From contig JALWKK010000072.1 of assembly GCA_027081505.1 (NCBI GenBank), forward strand, positions 1-44,799: DNA of 44,799 nt, in the 5' to 3' direction. The stretch is from Flavobacteriaceae bacterium (GTDB lineage: Bacteria > Bacteroidota > Bacteroidia > Flavobacteriales > Flavobacteriaceae). A program made the position numbers and the translations under genes. Below are positions 28,259-38,506 of the stretch, in pieces (position 1 is the first letter of the stretch; each line of letters starts with the position of its first letter). A model generated the notes under the pieces. It worked only from the letters and a program-made list of their open reading frames with translations, was not told the DNA's origin and made no database searches.

Positions 28259-29053
28259 ATGGCAAAAAACCGCCTATTACCATACCGCCTTTTTTTTCTC
28301 TTGAGCATAACCATTACGGCATCCTCTTGTAAAGGAACCAAAGCCATAACCGGAAGTTCTATGCCTAGCAAACATCTAAGCACCAAACAGCTTATACAGG
28401 CTCATAGTAGTGCAACCCCACAATTTAAAACCCTTGCCGCTCGTTTACAAGTAAAATACGAAGACCCGAAAAGCAGTAAAAGCATTACGGTAAGCCTGAG
28501 GATGGAAAAAGATAAAAACATTTGGATAAAAGCTTCTATTTTAGGTGTAACTTTGGCAAAAGTGCTCATTACACCGGACAGAGTAAGCTATTACGAAACC
28601 CTTTCAAATACTTATTTTGATGGTGATTTTACACTAATAAGCAATTGGCTTGGCACCGAAATAGATTTTAAACAAGCACAAAACATATTGTTAGGACAAT
28701 CTATCTTTTCGTTAGATACCAATTATACCCTTAGTGTTTTTAATAACAAATACAAATTAGAACCGCAAAAGCAACCGGATAATTTTATTTATTCTATCTT
28801 ATTAAATCCCGATACTTTTACCGTAAACTACGAGTCGCTTAGCCAACCGTACGACAATCGATTATTAACCGTTTTTTACGGAAATTATACAAAAATAAAC
28901 AACAGTTATTATCCTTCAAAAATACATATAACAAGTACCGAAAACGAAGAAAAAACCAATATTAACCTAACCTATAAAAAAATAGATGTAAATGCACCGG
29001 TACGATTTCCGTTTACTATCCCTAACGGTTATAAAGAAATAATTTTAGATTAA
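28259..29053 (+). CDS. DUF4292-family lipoprotein
   Basis: Lipobox ITASSCKGTK; KNIWIKASILGVTLAKVLITPDRVSYYETLSNTYFDGD. Confidence 0.85.
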   Translation: MAKNRLLPYRLFFLLSITITASSCKGTKAITGSSMPSKHLSTKQLIQAHSSATPQFKTLAARLQVKYEDPKSSKSITVSLRMEKDKNIWIKASILGVTLAKVLITPDRVSYYETLSNTYFDGDFTLISNWLGTEIDFKQAQNILLGQSIFSLDTNYTLSVFNNKYKLEPQKQPDNFIYSILLNPDTFTVNYESLSQPYDNRLLTVFYGNYTKINNSYYPSKIHITSTENEEKTNINLTYKKIDVNAPVRFPFTIPNGYKEIILD

Positions 29054-30280
29054 ATGAAAGGGTTTATACCATATCTGTTTTTGTTTTTTTTGTTTTTAGG
29101 AAGCAATTTTGCTTTTGCACAGCCCTCTAAGCAGAAACAACTTGAAGAAAAAAGACAACTTATTTTAAAGCAAATAAAAAAAATAAACTCCTTACTTTTT
29201 AAAACTAAAAAAGAAGAAAAAAATGTTCTTTCTCAAGTTGAAGATTTAGACACCCGGATTGATGCAATGGAACGGCTCATTAAGATTACCAACCAACAAG
29301 CCAATTTACTCACCCGAAAAATTAACGACAATCAATCGAAAATCACATTATTACGAAAAGAATTAAAACAACTTAAAGAAGACTACGCCTCTATGATTGT
29401 AAAGTCGTACAAAAACAAATCGCAACAAAGCAGGATTATGTTTTTGTTATCTTCTGAAGATTTTCTGCAAGCCTACAAACGGTTTCAGTATATGAAACAA
29501 TACACAAAATATCGTAAAAAACAAGGGATTGAAATTCAGGAAAAAACCGAAGAATTACAGCAATTAAACACCCGATTGGCTAGTCAAAAAAAAGAAAAAC
29601 AAAAACTAATTAAAGAAAACCGTACTGCCAAAGCCAACTTGTTAAAAGAAAAACAACAACAAAAAGAGTTGATTGCATCATTACGAAAAGACGAAACTAA
29701 ATTTGCAAAACAAATACGAGCCAAACAACGCGAAGCTGCAAAAATAGACAAACAGATTGATGCCTTAATTGCTGCTGCCATTGCTGCTTCTAACAAAAAG
29801 TCCGGTAAATCCGGAAGTACAAAAGCTACTTCCTTTGCACTTACCGCCGAGGCAAAGGCGCTTGCTACAAATTTTACAAATAACAAAGGAAAATTACCTT
29901 GGCCCCTAAAAACAGGCGTTGTTGTAAAACGATTTGGAACAACCCGTCATCCACAATTACCCAATGTTACAACGTATTGCAGCGGAGTAGAAATTGCCAC
30001 CGATAAAAATGCACAAGCAAGGGCTGTTTTTGATGGCGAAGTGATGCAAATACAAAAACTAAAAGGTGCCAACAAAGCAGTTTTTATACAACACGGTAAT
30101 TATATTACCGTTTATAGTAATTTAACCGGTGTCACCGTACAAAAAGGAGACAAAATTAAAACGAAGCAAGTATTGGGTACTGTATCTACGAATCCCCTAA
30201 CTCATAAAACCATTTTAAAATTCTTAATTTATAAAAACGCCACAAAATTAAATCCTGCCGATTGGATTTACCGAATGTAA
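29054..30280 (+). CDS. EnvC-like murein hydrolase activator (coiled coil + M23-type domain)
   Basis: N-terminal coiled coil, C-terminal LPWPLKTGVVVKRFGTTRHPQLPNVTTYCSGVEIAT. Confidence 0.92.
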   Translation: MKGFIPYLFLFFLFLGSNFAFAQPSKQKQLEEKRQLILKQIKKINSLLFKTKKEEKNVLSQVEDLDTRIDAMERLIKITNQQANLLTRKINDNQSKITLLRKELKQLKEDYASMIVKSYKNKSQQSRIMFLLSSEDFLQAYKRFQYMKQYTKYRKKQGIEIQEKTEELQQLNTRLASQKKEKQKLIKENRTAKANLLKEKQQQKELIASLRKDETKFAKQIRAKQREAAKIDKQIDALIAAAIAASNKKSGKSGSTKATSFALTAEAKALATNFTNNKGKLPWPLKTGVVVKRFGTTRHPQLPNVTTYCSGVEIATDKNAQARAVFDGEVMQIQKLKGANKAVFIQHGNYITVYSNLTGVTVQKGDKIKTKQVLGTVSTNPLTHKTILKFLIYKNATKLNPADWIYRM

Positions 30281-30432
30281 GTTGTTATGTACAAGAGGTA
30301 GAAGAAAAGTTTGATTACTTCCCCGGAAACCATACGGGCAATCATAAAATAGGGCAAATATGCCTATTAATTTTGGTAATAGTATTTTAGGTAATGGTGC
30401 CAGTTTTGTTTTTTTATAGTCTGTAAGTACTA

Positions 30433-30639
30433 TTATCCGCAACAACTTTCCCCGTTATCTTTTATTCCCAACTTACGTAAAATATCTTCCATTAAGCACC
30501 ATTTGGTAAACGAAGATTGAAGCAAATTAGCTCCAACAAATAGCGTAAACCACAACCAATTCGGGTTTATATAAATTCCTAATAAGACACTTATAATAAT
30601 GAAAATTCCGGCAATTGCTTTAATATATCTGTTAATCAT
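30433..30639 (-). CDS. DUF2892-family membrane protein
   Basis: MINRYIKAIAGIFIIISVLLG...FTKWCLMEDILRKLGI. Confidence 0.8.
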   Translation of the reverse strand: MINRYIKAIAGIFIIISVLLGIYINPNWLWFTLFVGANLLQSSFTKWCLMEDILRKLGIKDNGESCCG

Positions 30640-30654
30640 AATTCTGTTTTTTTT

Positions 30655-30960
30655 TTAAATAAATCGCTCAATAGGTAGCACCACCGCTTTAATGGGGTTG
30701 TTGGTTTCCATTTGGGCATTAAAATTTTCTAATAAAGTAAAAAGTTTGTCTATTTTATCTTTTTCGGTAAAAGAAAACAGCATAATAGAATCTGTTCCGG
30801 TTCGTTCTGCGGCAAACCAATTGGAAGAAGACAGTAAAGCCGGAGCTTTTTTATATCCTTCAATATCCGATTCACTAAAATTACGAATATCGGCTTCTTT
30901 AAACAACTTCATAATATCGTCATGAAATTGTTCTACTGCGGTTACAATAACTAGTTTCAT
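30655..30960 (-). CDS. PII-like small protein of the RND efflux operon
   Basis: MKLVIVTAVEQFHDDIMKLFKEADIRNFSESDIEGYK; small alpha/beta fold downstream of the RND gene. Start set to MKLVIV. Confidence 0.65.
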   Translation of the reverse strand: MKLVIVTAVEQFHDDIMKLFKEADIRNFSESDIEGYKKAPALLSSSNWFAAERTGTDSIMLFSFTEKDKIDKLFTLLENFNAQMETNNPIKAVVLPIERFI

Positions 30961-30970
30961 ATCACTTGTT

Positions 30971-33900
30971 TTATTTATAATTTTTTCTTTCAATTAAATA
31001 ATATACCAAGGGAACTACCAATAAGGTTAATACCGTAGAGGCAATGGTACCTCCCATTAACGAAATTGCCAATCCTTGAAAAATAGGGTCAAATAAAATA
31101 ACAAACGCTCCTATTACCACTGTTCCGGCGGTTAATAAAATGGGGGTTGTACGTACCGCTCCTGCTTCAATCACGGCTTGTTTTAGAGGTATTCCGTCTG
31201 CCAAACGCAGGTTTACAAAATCAATAAGTAAAACCGAATTTCTTACCATAATACCCGCCAAGGCAATCATACCAATAAACGATGTTGCAGTAAAAAAGGC
31301 ATCTAGCATCCAGTGTCCTAAAATAATTCCTACCATAGAAAGCGGTATGGCAACCATCATTACAACGGGAGCTTTAAAGTTTTGAAACCAACCTACAATT
31401 AAAATGTAAATAATAACAATTACCCCTAAAAATGCCATTCCCAAATCTCTAAAAACCTCTAAGGTAATTTGCCATTCTCCATCCCATTTAATGGTATAAT
31501 CGTCTTCAAATTCGGGTTGTTTTGCATATAATTCATTAAGTTTATATCCTTTAGGAAGTTTTACTTCTTGTAGCTTTTTATCCATTCCTAAAATAGCATA
31601 GGCGGGACTTTCTAATTTTCCTGCCATATCTGCCGTAACATACACCACGCGTTTTTGGTTTTTTCTGAATATACTTTTAGCTCGTGTATGTTGTTTTATT
31701 TCGACCAAATCGGAAACCGAAACCATAGTACCTTGTTGCGATTTAACTTTAAGGTTTGCTATATCCTGAATGGTAGATTTTTCTTTTTCGTCCAGGGTTA
31801 ATACAATCCCTACCTGCTCCGATGCCGATTCTTTATACAAATTTGTTACTGCCCGGTTTGCCATTGCCATATTAAGGGTATAAACAATTTGCTGTGGCGC
31901 AACACCGTAAAGCATTGCTTTTTCTTTATCTACAACAAGTTCGTATTCTACTTGATCATCTTCTACCATCCAATCTACATCTACCACATCGGGTGTTATT
32001 TTTAATATGTTTTGTATTTGATTTGCTACATCTATTTGTGTATCGTAGTTAGGACCGTAAATTTCGGCAACAATGGTAGAAAGAACCGGAGGTCCCGGCG
32101 GAACTTCAATAATTTTAACGTTGGCATTGTATTTTTCGGCTATTTTCTGAATCTCGGGACGTACCATTTTGGCTATATCATGACTTTGCTCGCTCCGGTC
32201 ATGTTTGTCGGTTAGATTTGCTTGTATATCTGCTACATTGCTTCCGCTTCGTAAATCATAATGACGCACCAACCCATTAAATGTAATGGGAGATGCCGTA
32301 CCCACATAGCTTTGGTAATTTACAATTTCGGGAAGCGTGGCAAGGTATTGCGAAATTTCTTTTGTAACTACCGCTGTGCGTTCTAATGTAGTACCTTCCG
32401 GCATATCTATTACTACTTGAAATTCGTTTTTATTATCAAAAGGAAGCATTTTTACCGCTACACTTTTAGTAAAAAACAAACTCATAGAACCCAGTAACAA
32501 GAGTACAGTGATACCCAAAAACAACCATCGTTTTTTAGGATTTTCAATTAAAGGTCTTTCAAGTCGCTCGTAGATTTTATATATGAAGGTATCCTCCATA
32601 TTTTTATGCTCTTTAGGCTCTTTTCCTTTTTTGTCTTTTTCACGTAAGAAAATATACCCCAAATACGGTGTAATGGTCAACGCCACAAAAAGCGAAAGTA
32701 TCATTGCTATAGAAGCACCTATGGGCATAGGAGCCATATACGGACCCATTAACCCTGAAACAAACGCCATTGGCAATACCGAAGCAATTACCGTAAAGGT
32801 TGCCAAAATGGTTGGGTTCCCCACTTCGTTAATAGCATATAATGCTGCTTGTTTAAAAGGCAAGCGTTTCATTTTAAAATGCCGGTGCATATTCTCGGCA
32901 ATAATAATGGAGTCGTCCACTACAATACCCGTTACAAATACCAAGGCAAAAAGCGTAATACGGTTTAAGGTGTAATCCAGCATATAATAGCTTAGCAACG
33001 TTAAGGCAAACGTAATGGGTACCGATAAAAAAACGACCAAACCGCCACGCCAACCCATTGCAAGCATAACAACTAACGTAACCGCAATTATAGAACCAAT
33101 GAGGTGTATTAATAACTCCGATACTTTTTGCGAAGCCGTTTCGCCGTAATTTCGGGTAACCTCAACGTGTACATCGTCGGGCAATAAGGTTGTTTTTAAA
33201 TGTGCTATTTTGTTTATTATAATTTCAGAAACTTTCATCGCGTCTGCACCCTTTCGTTTTGCTACCGAAATAGTAACGGCAGGATATTCTCCTCTAAAAG
33301 TTTCTTTTTTAGGGCTGGCTGCTCCAAACCCTAACGCTACATACTCTCTAGGTAACTCAGGACCATCAACAACCGCAGCAATTTGTTTTAAATAAACGGG
33401 CTGGTTTTGTTGTACACCTACCACCAGGTTTTCTACATCTTGAGCGGTTTTTAAAAATCTTCCGGTAGTAACCAAAAATTCAGAGTCGTTTTTATTAAAA
33501 CTTCCGGCACTGAGTTGCTGGTTATTGGCTTTAATCATTTCAGCAACCGAAAGAAAATCAACGCCACTTGCCGCCATTTTATCCTTGTCTAATATAACCC
33601 GTAATTGCCGATTTCTTCCTCCGATTTTTTTAGTAATCGATACATCGGTTACTTTTTCAATTTCGTTGGTAAGTTCATTGGCAATTTGTTTTAATTGGTA
33701 ATCGTCATAATTTTTACTCCAAAGGGTAAGTCCCAACACCGGAACATCGTCAATAGCACGTGTTTTTACTAACGGAAACGTGACACCTTGCGGCATAATA
33801 TCCATGTGTTTGTTTATCTCGTTATACAGTTTTACAAACGAGCGTTCTATGTCTTCACCTACATAAAATTGTACAATTACCATCCCTTGTTCTTTCATCG

Positions 33901-34165
33901 AGGTTGAGTACACATACTCTACCCCCGGTATGTTAGAAATAAGTTTTTCCAAAGGTTTTATCACTCTCGATTCAACTTCGGTTGGGCTGGCTCCGGGATA
34001 ACCCACAAAAATATCTGCCATAGGCACATCTATCTGCGGTTCTTCCTCTCTGGGAATTAAAAACGAACTATACACACCTATGACCATAAAAACAATCATA
34101 AGTAATACTGTAAGTTTAGAATCTATAAATCCTTTGGCTATTTTTCCTGCTAATCCTTCTTTCAT
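30971..34165 (-). CDS. RND efflux transporter permease (AcrB/HAE1-like)
   Basis: 1064 aa; PRDEEPQID-like N-terminus (PREEEPQIDVPMADIFVGYPGASPTEVE), GIVVDDSIIIAENMHRH. Confidence 0.97.
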   Translation of the reverse strand: MKEGLAGKIAKGFIDSKLTVLLMIVFMVIGVYSSFLIPREEEPQIDVPMADIFVGYPGASPTEVESRVIKPLEKLISNIPGVEYVYSTSMKEQGMVIVQFYVGEDIERSFVKLYNEINKHMDIMPQGVTFPLVKTRAIDDVPVLGLTLWSKNYDDYQLKQIANELTNEIEKVTDVSITKKIGGRNRQLRVILDKDKMAASGVDFLSVAEMIKANNQQLSAGSFNKNDSEFLVTTGRFLKTAQDVENLVVGVQQNQPVYLKQIAAVVDGPELPREYVALGFGAASPKKETFRGEYPAVTISVAKRKGADAMKVSEIIINKIAHLKTTLLPDDVHVEVTRNYGETASQKVSELLIHLIGSIIAVTLVVMLAMGWRGGLVVFLSVPITFALTLLSYYMLDYTLNRITLFALVFVTGIVVDDSIIIAENMHRHFKMKRLPFKQAALYAINEVGNPTILATFTVIASVLPMAFVSGLMGPYMAPMPIGASIAMILSLFVALTITPYLGYIFLREKDKKGKEPKEHKNMEDTFIYKIYERLERPLIENPKKRWLFLGITVLLLLGSMSLFFTKSVAVKMLPFDNKNEFQVVIDMPEGTTLERTAVVTKEISQYLATLPEIVNYQSYVGTASPITFNGLVRHYDLRSGSNVADIQANLTDKHDRSEQSHDIAKMVRPEIQKIAEKYNANVKIIEVPPGPPVLSTIVAEIYGPNYDTQIDVANQIQNILKITPDVVDVDWMVEDDQVEYELVVDKEKAMLYGVAPQQIVYTLNMAMANRAVTNLYKESASEQVGIVLTLDEKEKSTIQDIANLKVKSQQGTMVSVSDLVEIKQHTRAKSIFRKNQKRVVYVTADMAGKLESPAYAILGMDKKLQEVKLPKGYKLNELYAKQPEFEDDYTIKWDGEWQITLEVFRDLGMAFLGVIVIIYILIVGWFQNFKAPVVMMVAIPLSMVGIILGHWMLDAFFTATSFIGMIALAGIMVRNSVLLIDFVNLRLADGIPLKQAVIEAGAVRTTPILLTAGTVVIGAFVILFDPIFQGLAISLMGGTIASTVLTLLVVPLVYYLIERKNYK

Positions 34166-34179
34166 CTGTTTTGTATTTT

Positions 34180-34246
34180 GGGCGTTCGAGCGGGCTTTCC
34201 GTTATATCTCCGGCAAGCCGGAGGATGTCACTTCAATCCCTAACGC
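34180..34246. repeat. Palindromic dispersed-type element GGGCGTT...CTCCGGCAAGCCGGAG...TAACGC
   Basis: Terminal GCGTT/AACGC and inner perfect palindrome 34208-34223. Confidence 0.7.
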
Positions 34247-34256
34247 ATTATTTTTT

Positions 34257-35342
34257 TTATTGTATGGTTACTTTTGCTCCGTTAAATAATTTTCCGTTGG
34301 CTTTAACTATGTACTTTTCATCGGCATTAAGCCCCGAAAGTACTTCTACTTTATCGCCAAAATTTCTACCCAAACGCAACCAGCGCAATATGGCTGTGTT
34401 GTTTTGGCTTACCGTATAAACTCCAGTTAACTCACCATTATGTACTAATGCTTCTGTTGAAACCAATACCATTGGGGAAGTGGTATTGGTTTTTTCAACA
34501 GGAAACTGCACCGTTGCATACATACCTGAAAGTATGGGGACATTGGTTTCATTAAGTACAATCTTTACTAAATATTGACCGCCTGTGTTTTGTGCAGAAG
34601 TACTTACTTCGGTAACTTCGCCTGCAATGGTTTTGTTTAGGGACTTAACCAAAACAGCTACTTTAGTTCCGGTTTTAATTTTTGAAATTTCACTTTCGGG
34701 AACCATTGCCGTTACTTGAAACAGTTTAGGTGTTTCTACAGACAAAAGAGGCATTCCCGGATTTGCCATATCGCCTACTTTTATAAATTTATTGGTAACT
34801 ATGCCATTAAAGGGAGCTCTAATATTAACATAAGCAAATTGAGCTTGGATTTCGTTTTTCATTTGTTTGGCAGCTTCCAATCGAGCTTTTGCCATGGTAT
34901 AATGTGCGGTAATATCATCCATTTCTTTTTGTGACGCACTTCCGTCTGCAAATAGGTTTTTAAATCTGGTGTAATCTTTTTCGGCATTGTTAAAAGCTGC
35001 AGTAGCTTCGGTTATTGAGGCATTTACTTGAGCTAATTTTGCTTGTAAATCGCTGTTATTTATAGCTATAAGCAATTGTCCTTTATTAACTTTGTCGCCT
35101 ACTTTTACATATATTTTTTTTACAAAACCCATCATACGGGTACTCAAATTGGCACTATTAGCTGCTTCTATTTTCCCGCTTGCTGTAATAAACGGATTGT
35201 TATTTTCATCGTTAATAGTATTTAAGGTTACCGTAACGGCAGGGTTATTGTTTGTTACCGTGGTTTTTTCTTTTTTGTTGCCGCAACTTATTACGATTAA
35301 GGATAGTAAAAAAACGGCAAGAGTTGTGTATCTGCTTTTCAT
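34257..35342 (-). CDS. RND efflux periplasmic adaptor (MFP/HlyD family)
   Basis: Lipobox VISCGNKKEK; GFVKKIYVKVGDKVNKGQLLIAI; operon with RND and TolC. Confidence 0.95.
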   Translation of the reverse strand: MKSRYTTLAVFLLSLIVISCGNKKEKTTVTNNNPAVTVTLNTINDENNNPFITASGKIEAANSANLSTRMMGFVKKIYVKVGDKVNKGQLLIAINNSDLQAKLAQVNASITEATAAFNNAEKDYTRFKNLFADGSASQKEMDDITAHYTMAKARLEAAKQMKNEIQAQFAYVNIRAPFNGIVTNKFIKVGDMANPGMPLLSVETPKLFQVTAMVPESEISKIKTGTKVAVLVKSLNKTIAGEVTEVSTSAQNTGGQYLVKIVLNETNVPILSGMYATVQFPVEKTNTTSPMVLVSTEALVHNGELTGVYTVSQNNTAILRWLRLGRNFGDKVEVLSGLNADEKYIVKANGKLFNGAKVTIQ

Positions 35343-35352
35343 AGTTTTAAAT

Positions 35353-36666
35353 TTATTCTTTGGTTAAAAATTGTACATATGCCAAGGCATAATTGTATTG
35401 AAACAGTGATTGGTAATATTCTAATTGTTTTTGAGCATATTGCGTTTCAGCCATAAGTAAATCGGATGTTTTTTCTAATCCTTCTTTAAAACGGTTGGTT
35501 CTAATTCGTAACGATTCTTTAGATTGTTCCAGAGCCAACTGTGTGAGCGAAACACTGTTTTTTGCATCTTGTAACATCCGGTTGGCTTTGTTCAATTCCA
35601 AATTGCTTTTTGACACATATTGTTCGTATTCATAGGTTGCTTTTTGGTATTGTGCATTGCTTTTTTGCATTTTCCCAAATCGCTTACCTCCTTTAAACAA
35701 ATCCCAACTTAATTGAGCTCCCACTAAATAGCCATTGGCATCTGCTTGAAAAATTTTATCGTCGTACAGCTCATAACTTCCAAAGGCATTTAAACGAGGA
35801 AGAAAGCTCATTTTATCGGCTTTATTCATTTTTTTATACGCTTCAGATGCCAGTTGCATCGCCATAATATCTGCCCTGTTTTCGGGTACGGTTTCAGCTG
35901 TATTTATCTTTTCTTCCATCAAGGTCAATTCTTCTTTGGGTTGCAAAAGCGTTCCTTGAGGTTCATTCATTAAAAAGAGAAGATAATCGGAAGCATTTCG
36001 CATGCCGCTTTTAGCTTGTTGCAATTGGTTTTTTACTTCGGTTACTCGTACCTCTACAGATAATACATCGGCTTTTTGAAGAAACCCCTGTTTAAAACTA
36101 TCGTTTGCTAATTTTTTATTGGCTTGTGCCGCTTTAAGTGCTTTTTCTAAAACCTCTACCGCTTTATTTGCCAATTGTAGTTGCATAAAAGCTTTTTCTA
36201 CCTCAAAAGTTAAATATTCTTGAGTGCGTTGTACTTGTAGTTGGGTTGCTTGCATTTTAGTATTTGCAGCTTTTCGCTGGTACAAGCCATCAACGTTAAT
36301 AAGAGGTTGTTGAATTTCAATTTTAGTAGCAAAATTGGTTACGGCATCCGGATTGTTTAATAGGCTGGGGTCAAAATCGGATGGTGTTAAAATTTCTTGA
36401 TTGAGTTTGGAACCGAAAGCCATTAAAGGGTTTGTGGTACTAATACCTGTGTACGAAGTTTTAATACTAGGCAAAAAAACGGCTCGTGATTGTTTAAAAT
36501 CCGCTTGGGAAACTTTAAACGCTTGTTCCGATATTTTGAGGCTTGTATTAGCTTCTAAAACTTTAGATAAAACCTCGCTTTTGGATATGGGTTTTGTTTC
36601 TTGTGCAAAAAATGCAACGCTTAAAAGACTAAAACTTATAAGTATGCTTATTTTTTTTATTTTCAT
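35353..36666 (-). CDS. TolC-family outer membrane efflux protein
   Basis: Signal peptide, long coiled-coil sequence, first gene of the RND operon. Confidence 0.93.
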   Translation of the reverse strand: MKIKKISILISFSLLSVAFFAQETKPISKSEVLSKVLEANTSLKISEQAFKVSQADFKQSRAVFLPSIKTSYTGISTTNPLMAFGSKLNQEILTPSDFDPSLLNNPDAVTNFATKIEIQQPLINVDGLYQRKAANTKMQATQLQVQRTQEYLTFEVEKAFMQLQLANKAVEVLEKALKAAQANKKLANDSFKQGFLQKADVLSVEVRVTEVKNQLQQAKSGMRNASDYLLFLMNEPQGTLLQPKEELTLMEEKINTAETVPENRADIMAMQLASEAYKKMNKADKMSFLPRLNAFGSYELYDDKIFQADANGYLVGAQLSWDLFKGGKRFGKMQKSNAQYQKATYEYEQYVSKSNLELNKANRMLQDAKNSVSLTQLALEQSKESLRIRTNRFKEGLEKTSDLLMAETQYAQKQLEYYQSLFQYNYALAYVQFLTKE

Positions 36667-36959
36667 TTTGTAACAAATTATTTTGTGCAAAAATAACTTG
36701 ACTACAACGAGTGTACGGTAACTTTAGATACATGGGTTGGTTACATTTGTTACATTTAATTTTTTAAAAATATTTTAGAATGGTTAAAGCCGTTACAGAA
36801 TGAAAATAGTTCAATGAGAGAACTTGAAATTGAACTATATTGAATTCGTATTCGGTATTAGGCTTCTTTCCTTTAAAAAAGCATTGTATCTACTTGTTTT
36901 ACAATAAATACGTATAAACACGTATAGGAATTTATATAATTTTATTTGACTTTTACACT

Positions 36960-37091
36960 ATGAAAAATGACATTCTTTTGAGAGAAGAGAGATTAAAAGA
37001 AAACAAAGCAAGCAAAATAATATTTATTATTATGGCTGTTGCAGTTGTTTCGGTTATAATCTTAAACCTCATTAACTTTATAATGTTTTAA
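36960..37091 (+). CDS. Putative small membrane protein (43 aa)
   Basis: MKNDILLREERLKENKASKIIFIIMAVAVVSVIILNLINFIMF*; followed by a terminator-like stem-loop. Confidence 0.4.
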   Translation: MKNDILLREERLKENKASKIIFIIMAVAVVSVIILNLINFIMF

Positions 37092-37117
37092 TACATTACT
37101 GACTAACTATGTAAAAT

Positions 37118-37149
37118 GACCCTAGCCTTTTGTCGGTTGGGGTTTTTTA
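37118..37149 (+). terminator. Rho-independent terminator-like hairpin
   Basis: ACCCTAGCC-TTTTGTC-GGTTGGGGTTTTTT. Confidence 0.65.
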
Positions 37150-37265
37150 TTACTACAGTTTTTGTTGTTTTCTCGTAGCAAGTTATTAATTAAATTTCTT
37201 TTTCGAAGAATTTGCTTCATCCTCTCTGAATACCTTACTTTTGTACCTGATATTAAACTCTGTTT

Positions 37266-38321
37266 ATGATTGAAGATAAAAACCCTTCCAGAACTAGTAT
37301 TTCAGAATTAGGAGAATTCGGGCTTATTGAGCACCTTACCAAAAACATAAAAATTACTCAAAAAACTACTGTAAAAGGCATTGGTGACGATGCTGCCGTT
37401 TTAAGCTGTGATGCAAAAGAGCAATTGGTTGTAACCACCGACTTATTGGTAGAAAAGATTCATTTTGATTTAAGCTATATGCCATTAAAACACTTGGGAT
37501 ATAAAGCGGTTGTTGTAAACCTTTCAGATGTGTATGCAATGAATGCAAAAGCAACACAAATAACGGTTTCTTTGGCGGTTTCAAACCGGTTTCCTGTAGA
37601 AGCTCTAGACGAACTTTATGCCGGAATAAAAACCGCTGCCAAGATATATAATGTCGATATTGTGGGAGGCGACACAACCTCTTCGGTTTCAGGATTATTA
37701 ATAAGTGTAACGGCATTGGGAAGCGCTTCAAAAAAAGAAATTGTTTATAGAAACGGAGCTAAAGAAAACGATTTATTGGTTGTAACCGGAGATTTGGGTG
37801 CCGCTTATCTGGGTCTTCAGGTTCTTGAACGCGAGAAAAAAGTGTTTGAGGTAAACCCGAAGTCACAACCCGATTTAGCCCCTTATACCTATTTGATAGA
37901 GCGACAACTAAAACCCGAAGCACGTAAAGATATTCCGCCTTTACTTAAAGAATTAGACGTTTTACCTACCGCTATGATTGATATTAGCGACGGATTGTCT
38001 TCAGAAATCATTCATCTCTGCAAACAATCGAAAGTGGGTTGTAATTTATATGAAGACAAAATACCACTTGACCCGCAAGTAATCTCTACTTGTGAAGAAT
38101 TTAATATAGACAGTACAACCATTGCTTTAAACGGAGGCGAAGACTACGAATTGCTGTTTACGGTAAAACAAGAAGATTTTCCTAAAATTAAAGGAAACCC
38201 TAATCTTTCGATAATCGGTCATATTACGGCAGAAAAAGAAGGTGTTCATCTTATAACCCGAGCCAATACAAAAATCCCGCTTATTGCAAGAGGGTGGAAC
38301 GCGGTAAAAGAAAAAGAATAA
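37266..38321 (+). CDS. thiL: Thiamine-monophosphate kinase
   Basis: ELGEFGLIEHLT, GIGDDAAVLS, TTDLLVEKIHFDL, VGGDTTSS, MIDISDGLSSE. Confidence 0.96.
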   Translation: MIEDKNPSRTSISELGEFGLIEHLTKNIKITQKTTVKGIGDDAAVLSCDAKEQLVVTTDLLVEKIHFDLSYMPLKHLGYKAVVVNLSDVYAMNAKATQITVSLAVSNRFPVEALDELYAGIKTAAKIYNVDIVGGDTTSSVSGLLISVTALGSASKKEIVYRNGAKENDLLVVTGDLGAAYLGLQVLEREKKVFEVNPKSQPDLAPYTYLIERQLKPEARKDIPPLLKELDVLPTAMIDISDGLSSEIIHLCKQSKVGCNLYEDKIPLDPQVISTCEEFNIDSTTIALNGGEDYELLFTVKQEDFPKIKGNPNLSIIGHITAEKEGVHLITRANTKIPLIARGWNAVKEKE

Positions 38322-38506
38322 CGGTAAGACAATTACTTTTTTTGAATGTTTTTTTAAAAAAAAGATTGTTTAGTTACCGATACCGAGTGAGTTTTACAAT
38401 TGCCTCACACCCATCTGTCGCAAATTTTTGCTTACATCGTTGACAAGGATATTCGGTAGCGGTTTAATAGTTTATTGTTTTGCGCTTTATTTTATTCCCA
38501 AATTAT

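Noticed and set aside
38370-38475. Possible structured RNA between thiL and the zinc-ribbon gene (TACCGATA ... TATTCGGTA)
   Set aside because: Complementarity is imperfect and distant; no convincing fold by eye.
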